Part shown: positions 18,544 to 28,225 of the stretch, piece after piece
Layout: each line of letters begins with the position of its first letter
How positions within the stretch are numbered: the stretch's first letter is position 1
NCBI GenBank assembly: GCA_030145305.1
Contig: JAQYVX010000009.1
Location: 113,249-177,248 of the forward strand
DNA: 64,000 nt
Direction: 5' to 3'
DNA from: Halarcobacter sp.
GTDB taxonomy: Bacteria; Campylobacterota; Campylobacteria; Campylobacterales; Arcobacteraceae
Translations under genes and position numbers: made by a program
Notes under the pieces: generated by a model
What the model saw: only the letters and a program-made list of their open reading frames with translations
Told to the model about the DNA's origin: nothing
Database searches by the model: none

Positions 18544-21500
18544 ATGTTTGAAAAAATTTTAAGATTTTTTGTAGAAAACTCACGAATGAATTATACTTTA
18601 TTTGTCTTAGTTTTTGGTATTGGTATTTGGTCATATAATAATACTCCAAAAGAGATTTTCCCAAGTTTTGATTTAGATATGATTTCAATTAGAGGCTCAT
18701 ATGTTGGAGCCTCAGTTGATATCTTAGATAAAATGGCTGTAAATGAGATTGAAGACAATGTTAAAAATATTGATAGTGTTGATGAAATTACAACTATAAT
18801 AAGCCCAGGAAGTTTTTCTATAGTTTTAGAACTTAAAAAGGGAAAAGACAAATATAACGAAGCAAATAAAGTAAAAGATGCTATTGCTCTTGTGCAAAGT
18901 AATCTTCCTTCTGATATGGATGAACCTACTGTAAATGTCTTAGAACGTTCAAGGTCTCTAATTGATGTCTCTTTAACTTCAACTAAATATACTACAGATG
19001 AATTAAAACCCTTTGCAGACAAATTAAAAAGTAGACTTTTAGGTATTAATGGAATTAATGACATCACAATTTTTGGGGATTCTGATAAATATTTTGAAAT
19101 TCTATTAGATGATAAAAAAATCGATGCTTTAAATCTTAATAAAAATGAAATCTTTCAAGCAATCTCAACCTTATCTTATATTTTCCCAATAGGAAAAATA
19201 GAAGGCGGAAGCAAACACTATTATTTATCCACCTATAATGGAGCAAAAACTGCGCAAGCTTTTGCAAACACAATGATAAAGCTTGGAAATAAAAATATTT
19301 ATTTAAGTGATATTGCTTTTATATCTAAAAAATATGAGGATTCTTCTACACTTTACTCTTTTAACGGTAAAAATGCTCTATCTTTAGCAATTGAACAAAG
19401 TGAAACAGCAGATGCTATTAAAGTTGCACAAGAAATAAATAAAATGCTTCCGTTTATTAACAAACTAGATAAAGATATAACTCTTACAGTTGCTGATGAT
19501 AATAGTGAAAGAATTCTAGATAGATTAAATATCGTTGTTTCAAATATTTTACTTGGTATTATTTTAATTACAATACTTGTAGCAATTTTAATTAACTTTA
19601 GAATGTCAGCAATTATAGCAATTGGTATTCCCACTTCTTTTGTAATAGCAGCTATTTATATGTATTTAAGTGGATATACAATAAATATGATTTCACTAGT
19701 TGGCGTTTTAATTGCAATTGGTATAGTTGTTGATGATGCTATTGTTGTAAGTGAAAATATACAACAATATATTGAAGAGGGCTATGAGCCAAAAGAAGCA
19801 GCTATTATAGGTGCTAAAGAGATGTTTAAGCCCGTTGCAGTAGCTTCAGTTACTACTTTGTTTTCATTTTTACCAATTTTGATGATTAGTGGAACTATGG
19901 GCGAGGTTATGAAATTAATTCCAATTGCCTTAAGTGCTTTAGTTATAGCATCACTTATCGAATCATTTGTTTTTCTTCCTATTCATGCAGCACACACTTT
20001 AAAAAATAATTCAAAAGTTACTTCATGGGAAAAAGCTAATAATATTTATAGTTCTATTATTCATTTTTTCATGAATTGGAAAAAAACATTTTTGATAATA
20101 TTTGTTATTTTAGTTCCACTCTCAACTGTGATGGCTATAAAAACTTCAAAATTCCAATTATTTCCAAAGTTTGATGCAACTGATATAAAAATATCTATAA
20201 AAGCAAATAAAAATACAAAACTAGAAGATGCTTTTAAAATTGTTCAATCAATTGAAGCTGATATAATTAAAAATAGTGAGAAGTTTTTTATTAGAAGTAT
20301 AGATTCTGTTGCAGGATTTAGACGAGATACAGGGAATAGTACTGAAAGATATCCTTATGTTATGTATATGACAGTTGAACTTCAAAAACTAAAAGCTGAT
20401 AATATTGTTGATAAATATATAACTCCTTATTTAAGTTTTTATTATGACAAAGAAGGAAGAACTAGAACAGAAAAATCACTAGAAATTTCAAATAAATTAA
20501 AGAAATTTATTCAAGAAAAAAAATATAAGAAAAAATTTAATTTAGAAGAGATTGAAATTTTAGAAAGAAAAGTAGGCCCTGTAAAAGCTGATATAAAAAT
20601 TGGTTTAGTTTCAAATGATAATGAAAAAATTATATCAAGTATAGAAACACTTCAAAAACAAATTGAGAAAATGAAAGGGATAAAATCCTCATCAAATTCA
20701 TTAAAATTTGGAATTGATGAAATTAAAATAAAAGTAAATTCATATGGAGAACAATTAGGACTTGATGAAGCATTTATTGGTTCATATTTATCAAATATGT
20801 ATCTTTCAAAGAAAAAAGGTGTTACTTTTGATGAAATAGAAATGCTTGATATAAAAATAGAAAGTATTAATAAAGATGATTTTGAGAATTTTAAAAATCT
20901 TGAAATTCCTCTAAGTGATGGTACTTTTATAGCTCTTAATCAAGTAGCAGATTTTAATGTAATTAAAGGTTTTGAACAACTTATAAAAGATAATGCAGAA
21001 AAAAACTTTTATATTTTTGCAAATGTGGATCCTGATATTATTACTGCAACTGAAGTACTAGAAAAACTAAAACCAACACTTGATAAAATCGAGAAAGAGG
21101 GAATAAAACTTATTTTCAAAGGTGAGGCTGAAAAACAAAGGGATTTAAAAAACGATATGCTTTTAGCTACAGCCTTAGCAATTGTTTTAATCATGCTTGC
21201 AATGCTTTATTTATTTAACTCTTTTAGAGAAACATTCATTTTAATGAGTGTTATTCCTTTCTCTATTTTAGGGGTATTAATTGGACATAAGATAATGGGC
21301 TTAAACTTATCAATGCCTTCAATGATTGGAGCTCTTGGACTTGCAGGAGTTGTAATTAATGATGGAATTATTATGATGACCTATCTTAAAAAAGCAAAGA
21401 CTTTAAATGATGTATTTTTAAGAGCTACAAAAAGATTTAGACCAATTATATTAACAACAATTACGACCTTAATCGGAATGAGTTCATTGATTTTCTTCCC

Positions 21501-21633
21501 AACAGGACAAGCGGTTATTTTCCAACCAATTGCTATTGGACTTGGTTTTGGACTTTTATGGGGAACGGTGCTAAATCTTATTTACTTGCCTGTTTTATAT
21601 TCAATATCTCATAAATTAAAAGGTGACAAGTAA
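18544..21633 (+). CDS. Efflux RND transporter permease subunit
   Basis: This 1029-residue AcrB/MexB-class inner membrane pump has twelve helices in the 1+5 / 1+5 arrangement with two large periplasmic loops. The proton-relay segment of helix 4 is present (GIVVDDAIVVSENI), as is the equivalent helix 10 (GLAGVVINDGIIMM). No membrane-fusion protein or outer-membrane channel gene is adjacent, so its partners are elsewhere or it is an orphan permease. It follows the lapG/lapD-like genes by ~80 bases; a functional link is not shown. Confidence 0.92.
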   Translation: MFEKILRFFVENSRMNYTLFVLVFGIGIWSYNNTPKEIFPSFDLDMISIRGSYVGASVDILDKMAVNEIEDNVKNIDSVDEITTIISPGSFSIVLELKKGKDKYNEANKVKDAIALVQSNLPSDMDEPTVNVLERSRSLIDVSLTSTKYTTDELKPFADKLKSRLLGINGINDITIFGDSDKYFEILLDDKKIDALNLNKNEIFQAISTLSYIFPIGKIEGGSKHYYLSTYNGAKTAQAFANTMIKLGNKNIYLSDIAFISKKYEDSSTLYSFNGKNALSLAIEQSETADAIKVAQEINKMLPFINKLDKDITLTVADDNSERILDRLNIVVSNILLGIILITILVAILINFRMSAIIAIGIPTSFVIAAIYMYLSGYTINMISLVGVLIAIGIVVDDAIVVSENIQQYIEEGYEPKEAAIIGAKEMFKPVAVASVTTLFSFLPILMISGTMGEVMKLIPIALSALVIASLIESFVFLPIHAAHTLKNNSKVTSWEKANNIYSSIIHFFMNWKKTFLIIFVILVPLSTVMAIKTSKFQLFPKFDATDIKISIKANKNTKLEDAFKIVQSIEADIIKNSEKFFIRSIDSVAGFRRDTGNSTERYPYVMYMTVELQKLKADNIVDKYITPYLSFYYDKEGRTRTEKSLEISNKLKKFIQEKKYKKKFNLEEIEILERKVGPVKADIKIGLVSNDNEKIISSIETLQKQIEKMKGIKSSSNSLKFGIDEIKIKVNSYGEQLGLDEAFIGSYLSNMYLSKKKGVTFDEIEMLDIKIESINKDDFENFKNLEIPLSDGTFIALNQVADFNVIKGFEQLIKDNAEKNFYIFANVDPDIITATEVLEKLKPTLDKIEKEGIKLIFKGEAEKQRDLKNDMLLATALAIVLIMLAMLYLFNSFRETFILMSVIPFSILGVLIGHKIMGLNLSMPSMIGALGLAGVVINDGIIMMTYLKKAKTLNDVFLRATKRFRPIILTTITTLIGMSSLIFFPTGQAVIFQPIAIGLGFGLLWGTVLNLIYLPVLYSISHKLKGDK

Positions 21634-21661
21634 TTAAGAAAAAGACTTAGGAATAAAAAGC

Positions 21662-22432
21662 TTAAAGAAACAAAAAGACACTTCTTAAAGCACTTATACT
21701 TAAGTTTTGAGGCTCTTCTCCAAGAGCCCTTAAAGAATCCCCTACTCTATCAAGCATTTGGGTTAAGATAACCTCAAAAGAAAAATTAGAAGAATCAAAC
21801 ATTGTCTCAGTATTTTCATTAATTGCTTTTAGCATTTTTATTTCATCTAAAGATAATTCTTCATTATTTTTTAATTTTTTCTCTAATTGAATTTGCCAAT
21901 TATTTTGCCATGTTAAAAATAAATAATCTTCGTTAAGATCCTTATCTACTTTTATTTTCCATTTTATTATTTGTAAGTTTTTATACAACTTACTTAATTT
22001 AATTTTATCATATTGCAAAGCAGTTAATCTATGTCCATCATCCATTTCATAAGAAGAGTCAATTAAATAATACAATCCTAAAACTAAATAATCATTTCTA
22101 GGGAAGACTTCACCTTTACTAAAAGCAATTTGTAGATAATCTTTGTAATTCTTTAAAACATTATCTTTATATCTCAAGTACAATTTTTTATTTTCTGTTT
22201 TAATAGTTTTGTTAATTTTTGATTCTAGTTTTTTACTAAAATTATTTGGGTTTCTTTTATCAAGCTTTTTTTTAAATTTTACTAAAAGCTTTAGTAAGTC
22301 TTTTGAGTCATTTTTAATAGAAGTGGCTGAATTTGTTTGAAAAACACTTTTAACCTCATCATTAGTTGGTACACAAGAGGAAAAAAATAGCGAAACCATT
22401 ATAAGTGTTATCATCCCAAAATATTTAGCCAT
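21662..22432 (-). CDS. Hypothetical lipoprotein
   Basis: This 256-residue protein has a lipoprotein signal peptide (MITLIMVSLFFSSC, lipidated Cys at ~20) followed by a largely helical, Lys/Leu-rich domain of unknown function. The C-terminal part (FEVILTQMLDRVGDSLRALG) is amphipathic. It lies immediately downstream of valS on the same strand (32-base gap) and faces the RND gene. No recognised family. Confidence 0.7.
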   Translation of the reverse strand: MAKYFGMITLIMVSLFFSSCVPTNDEVKSVFQTNSATSIKNDSKDLLKLLVKFKKKLDKRNPNNFSKKLESKINKTIKTENKKLYLRYKDNVLKNYKDYLQIAFSKGEVFPRNDYLVLGLYYLIDSSYEMDDGHRLTALQYDKIKLSKLYKNLQIIKWKIKVDKDLNEDYLFLTWQNNWQIQLEKKLKNNEELSLDEIKMLKAINENTETMFDSSNFSFEVILTQMLDRVGDSLRALGEEPQNLSISALRSVFLFL

Positions 22433-22464
22433 TTTCTTCCTTTTTTATTTTCTATTTTTAACTA

Positions 22465-25134
22465 TTAAGAAATAGCCTCTAATTCATTTTCAATTTTTTC
22501 TAATTTTACTCTTGCTTCTTCTAAAGCTTTTTTATTTTCAAGAACAACAGCTTCAGGTGCATTTGCTACAAATCTTTCGTTTGAAAGCATTCCATTTAGT
22601 TTATCAAACTCTTTTTTAGTTTTCTCTTTTTGTTTTGTTAACTTATCAATAATTGGACTCATATCAATTTCAGAAGTTGGAAGATAAACCTCCAGATTAT
22701 TACTAACATCAGTGATTGAATTCTCAATTTTTGCATCAACAAACTCTATATTTCCAACTTTTGCAAGTCTTTCAATAAAAGGTTTTGCCATATTTGTATC
22801 AATTTTTTTATCTAATTTTATATATGCTTTTTCAATCTTACTATTACCCATATCAATAATTACTTTTGCACGTCTAACACTAGTAATTGCTTCTTCAATA
22901 ATAGTAAACATATCTTCAATCTCTTTATTTTTAGATATATTTTTAGGGAATTTTGTAATCATTAAAGATTCACCCTCTTCTAAACTTGTTCCTGATAATT
23001 TATGATATAAGAAATCTGAAATAAATGGCATAAATGGAGATGTCATTTTAAGTGTTTCTTTGAAGATTGCCCCTAATTCAACTACTGAATCTTTTGAAGC
23101 CTTAGCATATTCAATTCCCCAGTCACAAAATTCATTCCATACAAATTTATATAAAACACTTGCCGCTTCATTAAATTTGTAAGTATCAAGTGCAACTCTT
23201 AATTCATCAACTGTATCACTTAATTTACTTTGCATATAAATACCAAGTGGAGTTTTAATTTCAATATCATTTAAATCAGGGAAAGTATCTACATTTAACT
23301 GTAAAAAGTTACTTGCATTATAAAGTTTATTTGTAAAGTTTCTAAACTGTTCTAAATTTTTAGCCCCAAGTTTAATATCTCTACCTTGAACACATAAATA
23401 AGCTAATGTAAATCTAATAATATCTGCACTATGTTCTTCAACCATATCTAAAGGATCAATTACATTTCCTTTTGATTTAGACATTTTAGCACCAGTTTCA
23501 TCACGAACTAGAGCATGCATATAAATATCTTCAAAAGGTAACTCTTTTTTAAAGTGTTCACCCATCATCATCATACGAGCTACCCAGAAGAACATAATAT
23601 CAAAGCCTGTAATTAATAAAGAGTTTGGATAAAAATCAGCTTCATCTGTTTTATTATAAAGATCCTCAAGTTTTCCATTATTTCCCCAACCTAATGGAGA
23701 CATAGCCCAAAGTGCTGATGAGAACCAAGTATCTAAAACATCAGGGTCTTGTGTGTATTCTTTACTTGAACATTTAGGACAAGCTTCTGGTTCATCATTT
23801 TTATCAGCCCATTGATGATTACAAGCTGGGTTTGTACAAGTGAAAACTGGAATTCTATGTCCCCACCAAAGTTGTCTAGAAATACACCAAGGTCTTAATT
23901 CATCCATCCAAGCTGTATATGAATTTATCCAATGAGAAGGATGAAACAGTGTTCCATTATGAGTTCCATCTTCTGCTCTTTCTTTTGTAGTCTCTTTTGT
24001 TTTTTTAATAGATTCTTGAGCCATATCTGAGCTTAAAAACCATTGTTGTGAAATAAAAGGTTCTACAATATTTTTACATCTATAACAATGTCCTACTTGA
24101 TGAACATGCTCTTCAATTTTTACTATATAACCCTCTTTTTGAAGTTTTTCAACAATTGGTTTTCTAGCTTCTAATCTTTCTAAACCAGCAAACTCTTGTG
24201 CATAATCATTTAAAATACCTTTTTCATCAAACACTTTTATAAACTCTAAATTATGTCTTTTCCCTACTTCGTAGTCATTTTGATCATGTGCTGGTGTTAC
24301 TTTTACAACACCTGTTCCAAATTCCATATCAACATGAGAATCTGTTATTACTTTTATTGTTCTATTTGTAAGAGGTAAAAGAACTTCACGTCCTACAATA
24401 TCAGTATATCTAGCATCGTCAGGATGAACCATAATAGCTGTATCACCAAAATATGTTTCAGGTCGTGTAGTTGCAACTTGAAGATGTCCACTTCCATCTG
24501 CAAATTTATAAATCATATGATAAAACTTACCATTAACTTCTTCATGTTCAACTTCAATATCAGATAAAGCTCCATCATGCGTACACCAATTTACCATATA
24601 ATTATTTTGAGAGATATGACCTTCATTGTATAAACTTACAAAAGCTTCTTTAACAGCCTCTTTTAAACCCTCATCCATAGTAAATCTCTCACGCTTCCAA
24701 GCAGGAGTTACTCCTAGTTTTCTCATTTGGTGAACTATATTCCCACCACTTGTCTCTTTTTGTTTCCAAGCTCGTTCTAAAAACTTCTCTCTTCCAAGTT
24801 CTTCTTTTGTAGTACCTTCACTTAAAAGTTGTTTTTCAACAACATTTTGTGTAGCAATACCTGCATGATCAGTTCCTGGTTGCCAAAGAGTTTTAAAACC
24901 ATCCATTCTTTTATATCTAGTAATAATATCTTGTAGCGTGAAAGTTAGGGCATGTCCAATATGTAAACTTCCTGTTACATTTGGAGGTGGCATCATTATA
25001 GAAAATGTTTTTTGTTTACCATTTTCATCGCACTCTTGAATTGATTTATTTCCCTCAATTTCGAAATAATCTCTCTCTTCCCAGATTTTGTAATACTTAT
25101 CTTCTACTTTTGATGGTTCATATTTATTACTCAT
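22465..25134 (-). CDS. valS: Valine--tRNA ligase
   Basis: This 889-residue class Ia synthetase has the HIGH motif in PPPNVTGSLHIGHA, the CP1 editing domain, a zinc-type Cys cluster (CTNPACNH...CPKC), KMSKS in [11 protein letters not shown], an anticodon-binding domain and a C-terminal coiled coil (KLTKQKEKTKKEFDKL) typical of ValRS. Full length. It charges tRNA-Val; one tRNA-Val gene begins at the end of this window. Confidence 0.97.
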   Translation of the reverse strand: MSNKYEPSKVEDKYYKIWEERDYFEIEGNKSIQECDENGKQKTFSIMMPPPNVTGSLHIGHALTFTLQDIITRYKRMDGFKTLWQPGTDHAGIATQNVVEKQLLSEGTTKEELGREKFLERAWKQKETSGGNIVHQMRKLGVTPAWKRERFTMDEGLKEAVKEAFVSLYNEGHISQNNYMVNWCTHDGALSDIEVEHEEVNGKFYHMIYKFADGSGHLQVATTRPETYFGDTAIMVHPDDARYTDIVGREVLLPLTNRTIKVITDSHVDMEFGTGVVKVTPAHDQNDYEVGKRHNLEFIKVFDEKGILNDYAQEFAGLERLEARKPIVEKLQKEGYIVKIEEHVHQVGHCYRCKNIVEPFISQQWFLSSDMAQESIKKTKETTKERAEDGTHNGTLFHPSHWINSYTAWMDELRPWCISRQLWWGHRIPVFTCTNPACNHQWADKNDEPEACPKCSSKEYTQDPDVLDTWFSSALWAMSPLGWGNNGKLEDLYNKTDEADFYPNSLLITGFDIMFFWVARMMMMGEHFKKELPFEDIYMHALVRDETGAKMSKSKGNVIDPLDMVEEHSADIIRFTLAYLCVQGRDIKLGAKNLEQFRNFTNKLYNASNFLQLNVDTFPDLNDIEIKTPLGIYMQSKLSDTVDELRVALDTYKFNEAASVLYKFVWNEFCDWGIEYAKASKDSVVELGAIFKETLKMTSPFMPFISDFLYHKLSGTSLEEGESLMITKFPKNISKNKEIEDMFTIIEEAITSVRRAKVIIDMGNSKIEKAYIKLDKKIDTNMAKPFIERLAKVGNIEFVDAKIENSITDVSNNLEVYLPTSEIDMSPIIDKLTKQKEKTKKEFDKLNGMLSNERFVANAPEAVVLENKKALEEARVKLEKIENELEAIS

Positions 25135-25225
25135 TTAAATTCCTATATATTAATTGCGTTGTTTTTTATAAAATATTCGCGATTATAGCTAAAAAAGGTT
25201 TATTTTTAGATTTTAAAAAAGTGTT

Positions 25226-25579
25226 TTACAGATGAGAAATAGGTTCAGATAAATCTATCTCTTTTAAAGATTCAAAATATCTCTTTGTATCAAAAACTAA
25301 AACTCTTTCTTTATTTTTTAAGATTTCTAAAAATAGAGTTAGTTTTTTAATATTTTTTTCTATTGAAAGTGAATAGTTTAATAAATCATTGTTTTTAGAA
25401 TTTTTAGTTAATTTTAGTTCATTTTTTACTAATTTTTCTCTTACTTTTTCATTATTAAGTAAAATATTTATTTCATTCATTGAAAGTGCTATATTCTGCA
25501 AAGCTTCTTTTTGACATAATTTTAAATCAATATTAGTTGAAATCGTCTTACCAATTTGTGAAATAGTATTTTCGCTCAT
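25226..25579 (-). CDS. Hypothetical small helical protein
   Basis: This 117-residue cytoplasmic protein is not recognised. It is predicted almost entirely helical (QKEALQNIALSMNEINILLNN; LSIEKNIKKLTLFLEILKNK), with no signal peptide or membrane segment. It sits alone between valS and a UvrD-family helicase gene on the same strand, about 100 bases from the latter. Base composition is like its neighbours. Confidence 0.6.
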   Translation of the reverse strand: MSENTISQIGKTISTNIDLKLCQKEALQNIALSMNEINILLNNEKVREKLVKNELKLTKNSKNNDLLNYSLSIEKNIKKLTLFLEILKNKERVLVFDTKRYFESLKEIDLSEPISHL

Positions 25580-25678
25580 TAAACCATCCTAAATATAAAA
25601 TTTTAGTTATGGTATCAAAACAATGTCTCAACTTTGACTCAATTTTATTTTTCTTTGAAAAGTAATCAGCTTCTTTTA

Positions 25679-27718
25679 TTAATCAGGTTTTTTAATTAAT
25701 CCTGCTTCTTTTAAGAAAGGAGAATGTATAAAATCCATCTTTTTTATCTTGTCATATTTTGCATAAGATAAATACAAAATATCCTTTGCTCTTGTAACAG
25801 CTACATAAAAAAGCCGTCTCTCTTCTTCTAAACTTCCACCTTTACTCATTAGCTTTCTATTAGGAAATCTTCCATCCATAAGATCAATCACATAAACTTC
25901 TTTAAATTCTAATCCTTTACTAGCATGAACAGAAAGAAGGTTCACCCCTTCTCCTTCACTCATTTCACTTCCACCTAAGATCATTGAATTTACAAACTTT
26001 GAAAGATCATGAAAGTTTCTTGATAGCTGTTTTATTAGCATTACTTTTCTATTTATTTTTGCAAGACCTTTTGCTTTTTGAGTTGGGTTTATTGTCCCAT
26101 CTTTTTGTGTTGCTCTTTTTATTGCTAGAAACTCTTTAATTTTTGAATACATCATAGAACCTGTTATAGAAGTAACTAAAGAATCAGGATTCTTAGTACG
26201 TCTTAATTGTTTAATAAGTAAATAAAAATCATAAATATATTTAGCTCCATCAACAGAAAGTTTGGGATGTTTTAAGATTGGATTAGATAAAAATGCTTCT
26301 TCAAAATTACAATCTTTAAATTTAGAAACTGAACCTAACTCTATAAAATCATCAAAAAGTCCAAGCTGAATATTTTTCACTCTATTAGTTTTGTATGGAT
26401 TTTTAATTGTATCATCAGGAGTAAAAAGACCTTTGAACATATCTCCATGACCTAGTTTTATTAAAGCATCAAAAACATCTTTTGCAATTGCTTTTCCAAT
26501 ACCTTTCCCATGTTCAAGTACATGAATAAAAGCCATCATATCATTGTGGGATAATTGCATTACTAAAACATCTAAAACAAATTTTATTTCAACTGAATCA
26601 AAAAAAGACATTCCACCTTTTCTTTTTGCTGGAATCCCATACTCTCTTAAATTTGCTTCAATTCCATCTGCACTTGAATTATTTCTATATATAATTGCCA
26701 TATCATTATGAGGAGTTGTACTTTTTGAAATTAGATCAGAGATATAATGATATTGCTGGAAAAGCTCCGTAAACTCCAAAAGTTTTGGCTTAATTGTATC
26801 ATCATGTCTCATTACTTCAAGATTTTTTTCATACACTCTTTCATTATGTTCTATTACTCTTGTTGCTAACTCTAATATTGGCTTAGTAGAGCGATAGTTT
26901 TTTCTTAAAGTAAAAACACTTGCATCTTTGTATCTAGTTGAAAAAGTCGAGATTATTCCTATATCCGAACCATTAAAAGCATATATACTTTGATCATAAT
27001 CACCTACACAAAAAAGTGATTTTGGTCTAAAGCCATCTAATAATCTACCTTGTAAAGGATTTGTATCTTGATATTCATCTACAAGTATTTCTTGAAAATT
27101 AAACTCTTTTTCTTTTAAAATTCCAAGCATAATGGTTAAAAGGTCATCAAAGTTTGCATAGCCATATTTTATTTTTAATTCATTAAATTCGATTACTACA
27201 TCTTCATAAATTGCTGTATAAATTTCATGGGCAGAATTTTTTTCTTTTATCCAAAACCCAAACTCTTCACCCTCATTTGAGTTTAAGTATAAAGAGTATA
27301 AATCATATAAATATCCCCCATCATAAGGATTCGCATCTTCAGCTCTATCATAAAAAACTCTTTTTTCATATAAAGATTTAAATAGTGTTTTCAATTCATT
27401 TGGTTGTTTTAAAGTAATATTTACGTCTAATTGTTTTAATAGTTTATAAGAAACAGAATGAAAGGTTCCTGCCATAATCTCTTTTGCAATGTCTTTTCCA
27501 AAAAACTTTGCAACTCTTAAGACCATTTCAGCAGCAGCTTTATTTGTAAAAGTCAGAAGTAAAATTTCTTCTGGTTTTACTCCATTATTAATCAAATTTC
27601 CAATTCTTCCTACAATTGTAGAAGTCTTTCCTGTCCCTGCACTTGCGATTATAAGGTTATATCCATTTCTACAAGTTGCAGCACTTAATTGTTCTTTATT
27701 TAAATTTGATAATGGCAT
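25679..27718 (-). CDS. ATP-dependent 3'-5' DNA helicase, UvrD/Rep/PcrA family
   Basis: This 679-residue SF1A helicase has all main motifs: Walker A (ASAGTGKTST), motif Ia (LLTFTNKAAAEM), Walker B (VDEYQDTN), motif III (GDYDQSIYAFNG), motif IV (LRKNYRST), motif V (LLSVHASKGLEF) and motif VI (EERRLFYVAVTRAK). The family unwinds DNA in mismatch and excision repair and replication restart. The C-terminus is short compared with UvrD (~720 residues), leaving UvrD, Rep and PcrA indistinguishable here. Confidence 0.93.
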   Translation of the reverse strand: MPLSNLNKEQLSAATCRNGYNLIIASAGTGKTSTIVGRIGNLINNGVKPEEILLLTFTNKAAAEMVLRVAKFFGKDIAKEIMAGTFHSVSYKLLKQLDVNITLKQPNELKTLFKSLYEKRVFYDRAEDANPYDGGYLYDLYSLYLNSNEGEEFGFWIKEKNSAHEIYTAIYEDVVIEFNELKIKYGYANFDDLLTIMLGILKEKEFNFQEILVDEYQDTNPLQGRLLDGFRPKSLFCVGDYDQSIYAFNGSDIGIISTFSTRYKDASVFTLRKNYRSTKPILELATRVIEHNERVYEKNLEVMRHDDTIKPKLLEFTELFQQYHYISDLISKSTTPHNDMAIIYRNNSSADGIEANLREYGIPAKRKGGMSFFDSVEIKFVLDVLVMQLSHNDMMAFIHVLEHGKGIGKAIAKDVFDALIKLGHGDMFKGLFTPDDTIKNPYKTNRVKNIQLGLFDDFIELGSVSKFKDCNFEEAFLSNPILKHPKLSVDGAKYIYDFYLLIKQLRRTKNPDSLVTSITGSMMYSKIKEFLAIKRATQKDGTINPTQKAKGLAKINRKVMLIKQLSRNFHDLSKFVNSMILGGSEMSEGEGVNLLSVHASKGLEFKEVYVIDLMDGRFPNRKLMSKGGSLEEERRLFYVAVTRAKDILYLSYAKYDKIKKMDFIHSPFLKEAGLIKKPD

Positions 27719-27806
27719 CTAATTAGTATTCATTGGGAGTTTTTTCATTGGCGAATATTAGCATAAAGATTTTTCATTTGATATTAATTTTTCAATAAAT
27801 TTTAGC

Positions 27807-27838
27807 AAAAAAAAAGCCCCTTAAAAAAGGGGCCTTTT
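27807..27838 (-). terminator. Intrinsic terminator of small RNA copy A
   Basis: On the minus strand, GCCCC/GGGGC arms, extended by A:T pairs, are followed by nine Ts at 27815-27807. A matching A/T layout on the other strand could also stop plus-strand transcription. The hairpin sequence differs from that of copy B although the position is the same. Confidence 0.75.
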
Positions 27839-27927
27839 TGCACACAAGGAAACATTATTTTTTGAAAATTTAAAAATTCGCAGTTTTTAAATCTTTTTAA
27901 GAAGCTTCGCAGGGCTTCTTAATCCAT
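27807..27927 (-). ncRNA. Candidate small RNA, copy A of a tandem pair
   Basis: A ~121-nt minus-strand transcription unit is predicted. A perfect TATAAT (27934-27939) precedes a likely start near 27927, and the unit ends in a GC-rich hairpin with nine Ts (27807-27838). Two internal hairpins share the loop CUGCGAA: AAGAAGC/GCTTCTT and TTTAAAAA/TTTTTAAA. A conserved single-stranded AATAATGTTTCCTTGTG follows; its UUUCCUU could pair with Shine-Dalgarno sequences. Copy B, 100 bases upstream, is nearly identical, including about 36 bases above the -10. No conserved protein frame is seen. Family not recognised. Confidence 0.72.
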
Positions 27928-27933
27928 GTAAAA

Positions 27934-27939
27934 ATTATA
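27934..27939 (-). promoter_or_regulatory. -10 box (TATAAT) of small RNA copy A
   Basis: A perfect TATAAT preceded by GGTG, about seven bases before the proposed start. The preceding ~36 bases, including GTTACTTTATGATTAATT, are shared with copy B. There is no clear -35, as is usual for Campylobacterota sigma-70 promoters. Confidence 0.65.
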
Positions 27940-28028
27940 CACCTTACAAATTAATCATAAAGTAACAAAAGGTTAATAAATAATTAATAGCAAAAGCTTT
28001 TATATTTTTAACAAATAAAATAATAGGC

Positions 28029-28057
28029 AAAAAAAAAGCTCCTGTAAAAGGAGCTTT
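28029..28057 (-). terminator. Intrinsic terminator of small RNA copy B
   Basis: A seven-base-pair AGCTCCT/AGGAGCT stem with a five-base loop, followed on the minus strand by nine Ts. Confidence 0.75.
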
Positions 28058-28143
28058 ATAACACAAGGAAACATTATTTCGGAAAACTTAAAAATTCGCA
28101 GTTTTTAAATCTTAAAGAAGCTTCGCAGGGCTTCTTAATCCAT
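28029..28143 (-). ncRNA. Candidate small RNA, copy B of a tandem pair
   Basis: A ~115-nt minus-strand unit homologous to the one at 27807-27927. It has TATAAT at 28150-28155, a predicted start near 28143, the same two hairpins with CUGCGAA loops, the same AATAATGTTTCCTTGTG segment, and its own terminator (AGCTCCT/AGGAGCT, then nine Ts). The second hairpin is kept despite changes next to it, and the terminator is different in sequence but equal in form, which argues for selection on an RNA. It lies between the chemoreceptor stop (28226) and copy A. Confidence 0.72.
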
Positions 28144-28149
28144 GTAAAA

Positions 28150-28155
28150 ATTATA
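28150..28155 (-). promoter_or_regulatory. -10 box (TATAAT) of small RNA copy B
   Basis: A perfect TATAAT in the same context as copy A (AAGGTG before it). The immediately upstream sequence reads TTCGCAAGG here and TTGTAAGG in copy A. Confidence 0.65.
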
Positions 28156-28225
28156 CACCTTGCGAATTAATCATAAAGTAACAAAAAGTTAACAAAGGGT
28201 TAACTTCTTATTAAATACTTATTTT

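Noticed and set aside
27860..28030. Short ATG frames inside the small RNA candidates (for example ATG GAT TAA at the 5' end)
   Set aside because: Two codons or frames not conserved between the copies; no coding signal.
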